DNA from: SG8-30 sp963710135 | GTDB taxonomy: Bacteria; Pseudomonadota; Gammaproteobacteria; Steroidobacterales; Steroidobacteraceae | Length of the DNA stretch: 64,000 nucleotides | NCBI GenBank assembly: GCA_963710135.1 | Contig: CAVPYY010000006.1 | Coordinates: 1,178,001-1,242,000 of the forward strand | Direction: 5' to 3' | In this document: positions 46,587 to 58,194 of the stretch, piece by piece | Layout of the letters: every line of letters begins with the position of its first letter | Position numbering within the stretch: the stretch's first letter is position 1 | Program-made: the position numbers and the translations under genes | The notes under the pieces: model-generated | Databases searched by the model: none | What the model was told of the DNA's origin: nothing | What the model saw: only the letters and a program-made list of their open reading frames with translations

Positions 46587-48387
46587 TCAGGTCCCCGCCC
46601 GCCGCTGGCTGGCGATCCAGGCTTCGACCTGCCGCTCCAGGATCGTGAGCGGCACCTGGCCACTGTGCAGGATCGTGTCGTGGAAGCCGCGCAGGTCGAA
46701 CCGGTCCCCCAGCTCGGTCATGGCGCGCTCGCGCATCCTGAGGATCTCGAGCATGCCGATCGTATAGGCGGTGGCCTGGCCGGGGTTGACGATGTAGCGC
46801 TCGGTCGCGCGCACGATGGAGCCTTCCGGCAGCGGCGTGTTGTCGAGGTGATAGCGAATGACCTGTTCGCGGGTCCAGCGCCTGGCGTGCACGCCGGTGT
46901 CCACGACCAGCCTGACCGCCCGCAGCAGCTCCAGGGTCAGCCTGCCGAAATCCGAGTACGGGTCTTCATAGAACCCGATCTCCTTCGGCAGCCGTTCGCT
47001 GTACAGCCCCCAGCCCTCGGAATAGGCCGTCACGCGTGCCGAAGCGGCGAAACCTCGGCAAGCGCCTGTTGCTCCAGGGCAATGGCGAGCTGCATGTGAT
47101 GGCCGGGCACGCCCTCGTGGTACGCCAGCGCCGCCATCTCCGTCTTCGGCATGTCGCGCATCCGGTAGAGGTTGGCGTAGTACGTGCCCGGTCGTGAACC
47201 GTCCGCCGCGGGACGCTGGTAGAACGCCTTGCCGGCGGTCCTTTCGCGGAACGGCTCGACGGCGCGGACCACGAGGTCCGCCTTCGGCAGCGTATTGAAC
47301 AGCTCCGGCAGGCGCGCGCGCATCTGGTCGATCAGGCGGGTCGCCTCGGCCAGGTAGGCGGCCCTGCCCTCCGGCGTCTCCGGATAGTAGAAGCGGTCAT
47401 CCGTACGGATGAACTCGAAGAAATCCTGCAGGCTGCCGGCGAAGCCGACGCGCGCCATGATGGCGCGCATGTCCTCGTGGATCCGCGCCACCTCGCGCAG
47501 GCCGATATCGTGGATCTCGTCGGCGCTCAGCCGGGTCGTGGTGTAGCTCGCCAGCCGGTAGGCGTAGAACGCCTCGCCATGCGGCAACTTCCAGGCCCCG
47601 TCGTCGGTGCTGGCGCGCGTCTCCATTTCGCGGGCCCAGGCGATCACCTGCTGATAGGCGCTCTGCACCGGTCCGACGAGCGCCGCCACCGCCGCCGCGG
47701 TCAACTCGGCCTTGCGGGCCTCGGGCAGGTCGAGCGGCTCGAGCTTGGCCGTGAAGTCGGCGAGCAAGGGACTCGGTGCCGGGCCCGAGTCGAAGGGCTG
47801 CCCGGTGATGACGTTCTGCGCGCTCGAGGCGACGATCCGGGAAGACGAAGCGTGGCGGCAGGACGCCTCGCGCGGCGGCCGCGCGGCTGCGCACGAGCCC
47901 GGCGAGGAGGTAGTCACCGAGACGCTCCAGGCGCCTGACGTAGGCCTCGGCATCGCTCTCGTTGCGGACCAGGTGGCTGTTGACCAGGAACGCGGGCGCG
48001 CTGGACTGCAGTCCACGCCGGTGGTCGAACAGGTACTCATGATTGCGCCAGCGATAGCCTGCGATCCGCTGCTGCTGCAGGTACTCGAACAGGTCCCAGG
48101 ACAGCTGTGTCTCCGCGTCGAGGCCGGCGCGGCCGATCGCGCGCAGTTCCGCCAGGTGCCGGCGCGCCAGGTCCCGTCGCGCCCGTTCGCCGGTCTCGGA
48201 GATGTCGTTCCACTCGTCGTAGCGGATCCGGTAGCCGAGTTGCGCCGCCCACATCGGGTCGAGCTCGAAAACCTCGTCCTGGGCGCGTTCGAACAAGGCG
48301 TTGGCGCGGACGTTCGCGTCTACCGGCACCGGCCGGCTCGGGGGTGGCGACGGGCTGGGCGGCACAGCCGGCCAGCAGCCCCAGCAT
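46587..48387 (-). CDS. DUF885 putative metallopeptidase, several frameshifts
   Basis: Predicted zinc-dependent peptidase of about 599 residues in the extracytoplasmic space. The zinc motif HEGVPGHHMQ is intact. The C-terminus (GWGLYSERLPKEIGFYEDP) carries the downstream Glu ligand region. The N-terminus MLGLLAGCAAQPV looks like the end of a lipoprotein signal, but the signal is too short, so a further break upstream is likely and the true start is uncertain. Frame changes lie near 48340, 47848 and 47045. Confidence 0.87.
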
Positions 48388-48420
48388 GACGGCCGCGACA
48401 GCCGCGATCGGTCGCCGGGA

Positions 48421-48784
48421 TCACTGCAGCAACCTCAGGCTGAAGGGATAACGGTAGGGCTTGCCGTCCACGACCTGCAGGCGTGGCGACCAGCACCAGC
48501 ACGAAGTCGATGAGCACCAGCAGCGGCATCAGCACGAACCCGATCACGACCAGCATCAGCAGCGCGGCGACCGCCATGGCAATCAGCATGGTGATCTGGA
48601 AATTGAGCGATTCGCGACCCTGGTCGCGCACGAAGGGCATGTCGTCCTTCTTGAGGATCCAGACGATCAGCGGTCCAAGAACGCCGCCGATCGGCGGCAG
48701 GACCAGGATCAACAGCGCGGACAGGTGCGCGAAGGCAGCCCACTGCCGCTCTTCCTTGGGAATCTCGGCGGGCAGATCGGTCAT
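48421..48784 (-). CDS. DUF4870 domain membrane protein, one frameshift
   Basis: Small inner-membrane protein of about 120 residues. EERQWAAFAHLSALLIL, the IVWILKKDDMPFVRDQGRES segment and three TM segments are DUF4870 hallmarks. The conserved C-terminal LQVVDGKPYRYPFSLRLLQ is in another frame; one extra base near 48482 explains it. ATG 48784 is the start. It is divergent from cysB with 134 bp between starts. Function is unknown. Confidence 0.88.
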
Positions 48785-48918
48785 CGGCGGTTCCTCGGAA
48801 GCGGGTCGAGCAAGGTAGCACCATCGTCGCTGCCTGCCAAAGCCGCGGCGCAGCATGGGGCCTGGACACGGGCCGGGGACGTCCGATCCGTCCGCCAAGA
48901 CCTTTATACTCTCGCGCC

Positions 48919-49902
48919 ATGAAGCTGCACCAGCTTCGCTACCTGGCCGCCGTCGTGCGACAACGGCCTGAACATCACCGCCGCCGCGCGCGCGCTGCAC
49001 ACGTCCCAGCCCGGGCGTCAGCAAGCAGATCAAGCTGCTCGAGGATGAACTCGGCTTCGAGGTGTTCGAGCGCGAGGGCCGCACCCTGACGCGCGTCACG
49101 CCCGCCGGCAGGCAGGTCGTCGAGCGCGCGCAACGCATCCTCGAGGAGACCGAGAACATCCGCCGGCTGTCGGCGGAGTTCCGCGACGAGAGCAAGGGCT
49201 CGCTGTCGATCGGCACGACGCACACGCAGGCGCGCTACGTGCTGCCGCTCGATCATCAAGCGCTTCCGCGCAGCGTATCCGGACGTCAAGCTGCACCTGC
49301 ACCAGGGCACCGTCGGAGCAGATCGCCGACCTGGCCGAGCACGATCGCATCGACTTCGCCATCGCCACCGGCGCGCAGGAGCTGTTCCCGGGCCTTGCGC
49401 TGATGCCCTGCTACCGCTGGCATCGCGACATCGTCGTGCCCAGGGCGCATCCGCTGGCCAGCGTCGACGAAACCGTACGCTGAAGGAGCTCAGCCGTCAT
49501 CCGCTGGTCACCTACGTCTTCAGCTTCTCGGGACGTCCTCGCTGCCCGAGCTGTTCGATCGCGCGGGCCTGCCACTCAATGTCGCGCTGACCGCGCGGGA
49601 CGCGGACGTGATCAAGACCTACGTGCGGCTCGGACTGGGCGTCGGCATCGTCGCCTGCATGGCCGTCGACCGAGGAGGCGGACCCGGACCTGGTCGCGAT
49701 CGACGGGTCGCAGCCTGTTTCCGGAGCACGTCACCTGGCTCGGCGTGCGCCGCGGCCGGCTGTTGCGCGGCTACATGTACGATTTCATGCGGTTGTTCGC
49801 GCCGCACCTGACCCGCAAGCTGGTCGACCAGGCGCTGCGCGCGCCGTCTCGCCGAGCGTGGCCAGCGATCTGTCCGAGCCGGTCCGCCTGCCGCGCTACT
49901 GA
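48919..49902 (+). CDS. cysB: LysR-family regulator CysB, many frameshifts
   Basis: Transcription activator of sulfur assimilation, responding to N-acetylserine/O-acetylserine. The HTH reads MKLHQLRYLAAVV then NITAAARALHTSQPG and KQIKLLEDELGFEVFEREGR. The effector domain includes LSIGTTHTQARYVLP, IDFAIATGAQELFPGLALMP and HPLVTYVFSFSG, then GLGVGIVACMAVD, as in CysB. The reading is spread over three frames with at least six breaks. Several are single extra bases (near 48963, 49014, 49251, 49312). Total length fits about 327 residues (E. coli CysB 324). Confidence 0.92.
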
Positions 49903-49920
49903 TCTCCGGAGACTCATGCC

Positions 49921-52335
<2,415 letters not shown>

Positions 52336-52339
<4 letters not shown>

Positions 52340-53581
52340 ACGACCGGATTCGGCAGGCGCTGCGCCGGACCGCGGTTGCAATCGTGGCGGCGGTCCTGGC
52401 GGCGTCGTGCGCCGGCAAATCGCCGCAGGGCGTCTACGGGGACTGGCGCGCGGTGCTTGACGATTCCTGGCGGGGACCTGCCGTTCGGCCTCGAGATCGA
52501 GCGCGAGCAGGACCAGGACATCGCGTGGCTGGTCAACGGGCCGGAGCGCGTCCGCGTCAGCGAGGTCAGCATCGACGGCGATCGGGTCTCGATGCAGATG
52601 CCGGGCTATCCGCACCGTCTCGAGGCGACACTCAGCGACGGCAGGCTGTCCGGTGAGGTCCTCTTCATGCGTCCCGGCGGCGAAACGCTGCGCGTGCGGC
52701 TGATCGCGGAGCGCGACAAGCCCTGGCGTTTCTTCCCCGACTCGCCGGGCCAAGCCAGCGATTTCAGCGGCCGCTGGGCGCTCGACTTCACCAATCCCGA
52801 AACCGGCCGACAGCGTTCCGCGATCGCGGTACTGAGCCAGCAGGACGGCGAGGTGAACGGCACCGTGCTGCGCAATAGCGGGGACGAGCGCTACCTGGCC
52901 GGCCAGGTGCGCGGCAACACGCTGATGCTGTCGCGCTTCGACGGCGGCAGTGCCATTCTCTATTTGGCCCGCATCGACGACGCCGGCGGGATCGAGGGTG
53001 AGTACCGTGGCGCGAGCGGCGCCTTCGATCGCTTCACCGGACGCCGCGACGCGACCGCAGAGCTCGAGGAAGAGGGCCTGATGTCGATCCGCGAGGATGG
53101 CGAGAAGCTTGCGTTCAGCTTCCCGGACCTGGACGGCAACCCGGTCTCCCTCGCCGACGAGCGCTTCCGCGACAAGGTCGTGATCGTCACCATCGGCGGC
53201 ACCTGGTGCCCCAATTGTCACGACGAGGCGGTATTCCTGCGCGAGTTCCTCGCCGGGCGCCGCGAGCGCGGCCTCGAGGTGGTGCAGCTGATGTTCGAGT
53301 ACACCGACGACCCGGCCGAGGCGCGCGCGCTGGCGCGCGGCTTCGCCAAGGAGTACCGGATCGACTATCCGGTACTGGTCGCCGGCAGCTACGGCGACGT
53401 GAGCAAGGCGCTGCCGATCATCGAGAAGTTCTATGCCTACCCGACCATGCTGGTGCTCGACCGGCAAGGCAACGTGGTGCATACGCACACCGGATTTTCC
53501 GGGCCCGCGACCGGCGAGGCCTATACCCGCTTTGCCGCCGAGTTCGGCGTGCTGATGGACGGACTGCTGGAGGAGAAGTAA
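52336..53581 (+). CDS. TlpA-like redoxin lipoprotein, one frameshift
   Basis: Envelope-anchored thiol-disulfide protein of about 414 residues. Residues 1-25 are a lipoprotein signal with lipobox LAASC. Residues 30-245 form a novel-looking beta-rich domain (FSGRWALDFTNPETGRQ). Residues 255-410 are a thioredoxin fold with the redox site GGTWCPNCHDEA. An extra G near 52473 breaks the frame between DSWRG and DLPFGLEIE. ATG 52336 is fixed by the ATGA overlap. The yajQ gene follows after 4 bp. Confidence 0.88.
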
Positions 53582-53585
53582 CGTC

Positions 53586-54068
53586 ATGCCGTCGTTCGAT
53601 GTCGTCTCGGAACTGGATCAGCATGAAGTCGCCAATGCGGTCGACCAGGCGAGCCGCGAGGTGCAGCAGCGTTTCGACTTCAAGGATTCGGGCGCGCAGT
53701 TCGAGCTGAAGGACTACACGATCACCCTCACTGCGAAAGTCGACTTCCAGCTCAAGCAGATGCTCGACATCCTGACGCTGAAGCTGGCCAAGCGCGGCAT
53801 CGACACGGCCTGCATCGAAGCCAAGGATCCCGAGGTCACGCTCAACGTTGCGCGCCAGGTGGTGAACCTGCGCCACGGTATCGAGACGGAACTGGGCAAG
53901 AAGATCCAGCGGCAGATCAAGGACTCGAAGATCAAGGTGCAGGCTGCGATCCAGGGCGACCAGCTGCGCGTCACGGGCAAGAAGAAGGACGACCTGCAGG
54001 AGGCGATCGCGCTGCTGCGCAAGGCGGAGCTCGGGCTACCGCTGCAGTTCAAGAACTTCCGCGACTGA
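53586..54068 (+). CDS. YajQ family cyclic di-GMP-binding protein
   Basis: Cytosolic protein of 160 residues. MPSFDVVSELDQHEVANAVD, FELKDYTITLTA and the final GLPLQFKNFRD are the family signature. Relatives in Xanthomonas bind c-di-GMP and modulate a LysR regulator; E. coli YajQ binds nucleotides or RNA. With two diguanylate cyclases in the window a c-di-GMP link is plausible but not shown by the sequence. Start ATG 53586. Confidence 0.95.
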   Translation: MPSFDVVSELDQHEVANAVDQASREVQQRFDFKDSGAQFELKDYTITLTAKVDFQLKQMLDILTLKLAKRGIDTACIEAKDPEVTLNVARQVVNLRHGIETELGKKIQRQIKDSKIKVQAAIQGDQLRVTGKKKDDLQEAIALLRKAELGLPLQFKNFRD

Positions 54069-54122
54069 AGGCGCGCGCTGCGCGGCCGCCGCCACGACGG
54101 CGACCCGCCAACGTGCCCGGAC

Positions 54123-54938
54123 TCAGAAGGTCGGTGAGGCCGGCGCGCCGCTCAGGACGAACAGGTCGTCCGGAAACTCGCCGCCCAGTTCGAAGTCCGT
54201 CCAGATCGCCTCGTTGGCCTTCACGCCGTCGTAGAACAGGCGCACTCGCCCCGGCTGCACCCAGCTCACCCCCGGCTTGGTGAAGAATTCCGAGTAACGG
54301 CGCTCGTGCCAGCCCTTGGCGGTGTCGAAGCCCACGTAGAGCGTCGCGAAGTCGCTTTGCCGGAAACCGAACAGCGTCTTGCCGCCCGACGGGTCGGTCA
54401 GCTCGACCAGGTACGCCGGCTGGCCGTCGATCAAGTCGTCCGGGCGCCGGACCTGGGTCCATCCGGGGTCGAGGGCGTTGCGGATCGCGCCGAAACCGAA
54501 GTTGTTGCCCCACATGGCGTTGGCGGACTGATCCGCCATGCGTCCGTCCTGGTTGTAGGTCGCCGCGCCGTCGAAGCTGATCAACATGGCGAGCTTGTCG
54601 CCGCGCCAGGCTTCGATGCGGACCTTGCCATTGGCGGCGTGCGCGTCGCGCTTCTCGTCGCCGAATACCCGCCACATGGCGTAACGGTCCCACAGCACCT
54701 CGCCGCCGTCGGACGAGCGGATGATGTTGTAGCCGGTGAGAAACAGGCTGCCGGGACGCGTGAAGGTCGTCCCGCCCGCCGCCTCGTGCGCGCGCGCCAC
54801 AATCTCGGGACCGGTGAGGTCAGGATTGGCCTGCACGGCGGTGGGCATCGCGGCCCGCTCGACCGCCGGGGGTGGCCCAGCGAGCGCAACGGGTGCCCAG
54901 CAGGAAACCAGAAATGCCAATGGGAACAGTGCCTTCAC
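54123..54938 (-). CDS. Exported hypothetical protein, possibly LolA-like fold
   Basis: Periplasmic protein of 271 residues. Residues 1-20 are a Sec signal peptide (FLVSCWAPVALAG). The rest is rich in predicted beta strands with Trp/Gly/Asp turns (MWRVFGDEKRDAHAANGKVR; GFDTAKGWHERRYSEFF), resembling the half-barrel of LolA/outer-membrane lipoprotein-sorting proteins. That resemblance is weak. It is divergent from a siderophore receptor, and a Fur box lies between them, so iron control of both is plausible. Confidence 0.75.
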   Translation of the reverse strand: MKALFPLAFLVSCWAPVALAGPPPAVERAAMPTAVQANPDLTGPEIVARAHEAAGGTTFTRPGSLFLTGYNIIRSSDGGEVLWDRYAMWRVFGDEKRDAHAANGKVRIEAWRGDKLAMLISFDGAATYNQDGRMADQSANAMWGNNFGFGAIRNALDPGWTQVRRPDDLIDGQPAYLVELTDPSGGKTLFGFRQSDFATLYVGFDTAKGWHERRYSEFFTKPGVSWVQPGRVRLFYDGVKANEAIWTDFELGGEFPDDLFVLSGAPASPTF

Positions 54939-55071
54939 TCGACGTACTCCCCCGCGGAAATGGCGGTCGGTGGCGGGGGATGGTGGATGGCGGATAGGGT
55001 GCCCGATTTCGGCGGGGACCGGGCGGGCGACGGCCCGCCCGCCTTGCTGGCCCCTTCGGAATGTACCTAAA

Positions 55072-55086
55072 TACGAATGATTCTTA
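55072..55086. promoter_or_regulatory. Fur box in the divergent region before the siderophore receptor
   Basis: TACGAAT-G-ATTCTTA is a 7-1-7 inverted repeat with six of seven pairs matching, as in the Fur dyad. It shares the CGAATGA motif with the fbpA box. It lies 80 bases before the receptor start and 134 bases from the start of the divergent exported protein. The rest of 54939-55165 shows no other feature. Confidence 0.75.
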
Positions 55087-55165
55087 TTTACATGTGTAAC
55101 CAGTTCTCATAAAGTCCTCCCCGGATGTCGCATGCGCATCCGACACTCAGGGAGCGCTTCACGCC

Positions 55166-57343
55166 ATGTCACGCACCTTTCCCAGCCGGTCGAGCCTGGC
55201 CGGCGCCGTCGCCACGATTCTCGGTCTCGCCGCCCCGCTCGCCACCGCCAGCGAAGACGCCGGCACACCGGCCACAACCTTCCCGGCAGGCCCCGACGCT
55301 GCCACCGCACAGGTCGCTGGGAACGGGGACTCATCCGCCGCTGGCCACGAGCGGCCACACGAGATGGACGTGGTCTACGTGTATGGAACGCGGGACTCAT
55401 ACCGCGAGGACGACTCCAGCTCGGTCACCCGCACAGCGACCCCGCTGGAGGACATTCCGCAATCGGTATTCGTGATCACGCGGGACGTGATCGACGACCA
55501 GGCGATGACCGGTCTCGCCGACCTGGTCCGCTTCGTCCCCGGCGTGACCATGGGTCAGGGCGAAGGCCACCGTGACGCGCCGGTCTTCCGCGGCAATATC
55601 ACCACCTCCGACTTCTTCGTCGACGGCGTGCGCGACGACCTCCAGTACCTGCGCGACCTCTACAACGTCAGCCGGGTCGACGTGATCAAGGGTTCCTCGG
55701 CCATCGTCTTCGGACGTGGCACGGGCGGCGGCGCCTTCAACCGGGTCAGCAAGACGGCGAATGGCGACAGCGTGCGCGGACTCGAACTGAGCGTTGGCAG
55801 CTTCGGCCACGCCCGGCTCGCCGGCGACGTGGGCGGGGCGTTCAGCGACAGCGTTTCCGGCCGTCTCAATGCGGTGGTCGAGGAAAGTGAGACCTACCGC
55901 GATGACGTGGAGATTTCGCGGCGGGGCCTTGCGCCGACCTTGCGACTGGACCTCTCGGAGGCGACGCAGATCGACCTCTTTGCCGAGTACTTCTCCGATG
56001 AGCGGACCGTCGACCGGGGGGTACCGTCGCAGGACGGCCGTCCCTGGCCGGGCTCGGTGAAGACCTACTTCGGCAATCCGGACCTCTCGAACAGCGACAT
56101 AGAAGTCGCGGTCCTGCGCGGCGTCGCCAGCCACAGGATCTCGGACGACGTCAGCTTCCGCGGCGTGCTGTCGTACGGCGACTATTCGAAGTTCTACGAG
56201 AACGTCTACCCCGGCGGGCCGGTCGATCCGGTCGCCGGGACCGTCCAGATCTCGTCCTACAACTCGGCCACGGACCGTCAGAACCTGCTCGCCCAGGCAG
56301 ACCTGGTCTGGGAAGCGACGCTCGGCGGGATGAGCCACACGATTCTCTTCGGCATCGAGGCGGGCCGGCAGGAGAGCACGAACCGCCGCGTCAACACCGC
56401 CTCCGCGACCTTCAGCCTCGCCGACCGCGGCCGCAACTTCACGCCTGATTTCAACGTCGCGCCGGCGCAGGACAATCGCAACGACCTCGATCTCGTTGCG
56501 GTGCTGGTGCAGGACCAGATCGAGCTGACCGGGCAACTGCAGGCCGTGGTCGGCCTGCGTTGGGACAGCTTCGACCTGGTGTTCGACGACCGTCGTCCCG
56601 GCAGCACGGATTTTTCGCGCAAGGACGACTTCGTCTCGCCGCGGGCCGGGCTCGTCTGGGAGCCGGTGGAGGGTGTCTCACTCTATGGAGGCTGGAGCAA
56701 GGCCTATCTGCCGCAGTCGGGCGAGCAGTTCAGTTCACTGACCGCAAGTAGCGCCTCCCTGAAGCCCGAGGAGTTCGAGAACTCGGAGATCGGCCTGCGC
56801 TGGCAGCCCGGCGGCGGCCTGCTGGTCAGCGCGGCGCTGTACCGGATCGACCGGACCAATACCCGGGCCCCGGGTGCGGTGCCCGGCACCGTCGTGCTGA
56901 CCGGTTCCCAGCGCTCCGAGGGCCTCGAGCTCGCCGTGCAGGGCGAGGTGCGCGAAGGCTGGAACGTGATCGGCGCCCTCGCCGTCCAGGAGTCGGAGAT
57001 CACCTCCACGACCAGCGCAGCCCCGGCTGGCCGCAAGGCGGCGCTGGTGCCGGAGTTCAGCGCCTCGCTGTGGAACCGCGTGAGCCTGACCAACCGGCTC
57101 GCCGTCGCGCTCGGCGTGATCCACCAGGACGAGCAGTTCGCCTCGATCAGCAATGCCGTGGTCCTGCCGTCCTACACGCGGCTGGACGCGGCGCTGTTCT
57201 ACCAGCTCACGGAGAGCCTCGACCTGCAGGTCAACATCGAGAACCTCACCGACGAGAGCTACTGGTACACAGCGCACAACGACAACAACATCACGCCCGG
57301 CTCGCCCACGGCGTTCCGCCTCGGCGTGTCCGCGCGCTTCTGA
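55166..57343 (+). CDS. TonB-dependent siderophore receptor (catecholate/Fiu-like)
   Basis: Outer-membrane receptor of 725 residues. Residues 1-29 are a Sec signal. The plug (about 75-215) has TATPLEDIPQSVFVITRDVI, RFVPGVTMGQGEG and VDVIKGSSAIVFGRGTGGGA, hallmarks of siderophore receptors. The barrel follows and ends in RLGVSARF with the terminal Phe needed for BAM-dependent insertion. A Fur box upstream supports iron repression. The siderophore is not identifiable; FhuE-, Fiu- and FcuA-like types remain possible. Confidence 0.92.
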   Translation: MSRTFPSRSSLAGAVATILGLAAPLATASEDAGTPATTFPAGPDAATAQVAGNGDSSAAGHERPHEMDVVYVYGTRDSYREDDSSSVTRTATPLEDIPQSVFVITRDVIDDQAMTGLADLVRFVPGVTMGQGEGHRDAPVFRGNITTSDFFVDGVRDDLQYLRDLYNVSRVDVIKGSSAIVFGRGTGGGAFNRVSKTANGDSVRGLELSVGSFGHARLAGDVGGAFSDSVSGRLNAVVEESETYRDDVEISRRGLAPTLRLDLSEATQIDLFAEYFSDERTVDRGVPSQDGRPWPGSVKTYFGNPDLSNSDIEVAVLRGVASHRISDDVSFRGVLSYGDYSKFYENVYPGGPVDPVAGTVQISSYNSATDRQNLLAQADLVWEATLGGMSHTILFGIEAGRQESTNRRVNTASATFSLADRGRNFTPDFNVAPAQDNRNDLDLVAVLVQDQIELTGQLQAVVGLRWDSFDLVFDDRRPGSTDFSRKDDFVSPRAGLVWEPVEGVSLYGGWSKAYLPQSGEQFSSLTASSASLKPEEFENSEIGLRWQPGGGLLVSAALYRIDRTNTRAPGAVPGTVVLTGSQRSEGLELAVQGEVREGWNVIGALAVQESEITSTTSAAPAGRKAALVPEFSASLWNRVSLTNRLAVALGVIHQDEQFASISNAVVLPSYTRLDAALFYQLTESLDLQVNIENLTDESYWYTAHNDNNITPGSPTAFRLGVSARF

Positions 57344-57357
57344 CCGGATTGAAAAGG

Positions 57358-57453
57358 GGGGACATTCTCTATTTCCTCGGCTCGCCAAGCCGCCACAGGA
57401 CGTTGCAGCAGAAATGGAGAATGTCCCCATTTCGGGAAATAGAGAATGTCCCC
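57358..57453. repeat. Long-arm REP-like pair, locus 2 (GACATTCTCTATTTCC family)
   Basis: Left arm GGGGACATTCTCTATTTCC (57358-57376). Two right-hand arms follow in inverted orientation: GAAATGGAGAATGTCCCC (57411-57428) and GGGAAATAGAGAATGTCCCC (57434-57453). It begins 14 bases after the receptor stop and ends three bases before the stop of the convergent fumarate reductase gene, so it fills the gap between convergent genes. The arms match those at 18609-18702. Confidence 0.82.
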
Positions 57454-57456
57454 TAT

Positions 57457-58194
57457 TCAGAGCCCCTGTCGGGCAAGCTTGCGCCTCATGAAAGCGATCT
57501 GCGTTTGCAGCGGCAGTTCCTTCGGACACAGGTCGTTGCAGGCGAGCAGCGACATGCAGCCGAACACGCCGTCGTCGTTGCCGATCAGCTCGTAGAAGTC
57601 GGCATCGGTGCGCAGGTCGCGGGGATCGAGCCGGAAGCGCGCCAGCTTGTTCAGCCCCACCGCGCCCACGAACGCCTCGCGCATGTGCGCCGTGCCGCAG
57701 GCAGCCACGCAGCAGCCGCACTCAATGCAGCGGTCCAGCTCGTAGACCTCGTCGGCGAGATCCGGCTCCATGCGCTCCTCGTGCAACCGCAGGTCGACCT
57801 CCTGCCCGGCGGTGTGCGCCCAGGCCTCGAGGCGCTCCGACATGTCGCGCATCCACTTGCCGGTGTTCACGGACAGGTCGCCGATCAGCTCGAACACGGG
57901 CAGCGGCGCGAGGCTGATGTCTTCGGGCAGCTCGGCAGTGAGCGTGCGGCAAGCGAGGCCCGGCCTGCCGTTGACCACCATGCCGCAGCTGCCGCAGACG
58001 CCCGCCCGGCAGACGAAATCGAACTGCAGCGACGGGTCGTGATGCTCGCGCAGCTCGGACAGGAGGATGAACAGCGTCATGCCTACGGCTTCTTCCACCT
58101 CGTAGGTCTGCACGCGCGCCCGGGTCTCCGGCTCCGCGGGGTTGTAGCGCAGGATGTGCACGCGCAGGCGGCGCGGGGTGGCAGTCTCGCTCAT
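57457..58194 (-). CDS. frdB: Fumarate reductase / succinate dehydrogenase iron-sulfur subunit
   Basis: Electron-transfer subunit of 245 residues. The [2Fe-2S] motif is CRAGVCGSCGM with a further Cys in GLACRTL. The [4Fe-4S] motif is CIECGCCVAAC and the [3Fe-4S]/4Fe ligands continue in CMSLLACNDLCP. The type, with the very hydrophilic mid-section and N-terminal RVHILRYNP, resembles Wolinella FrdB. Its ATG overlaps the end of the flavoprotein gene as ATGA, so C-A-B is one operon. Confidence 0.93.
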   Translation of the reverse strand: MSETATPRRLRVHILRYNPAEPETRARVQTYEVEEAVGMTLFILLSELREHHDPSLQFDFVCRAGVCGSCGMVVNGRPGLACRTLTAELPEDISLAPLPVFELIGDLSVNTGKWMRDMSERLEAWAHTAGQEVDLRLHEERMEPDLADEVYELDRCIECGCCVAACGTAHMREAFVGAVGLNKLARFRLDPRDLRTDADFYELIGNDDGVFGCMSLLACNDLCPKELPLQTQIAFMRRKLARQGL

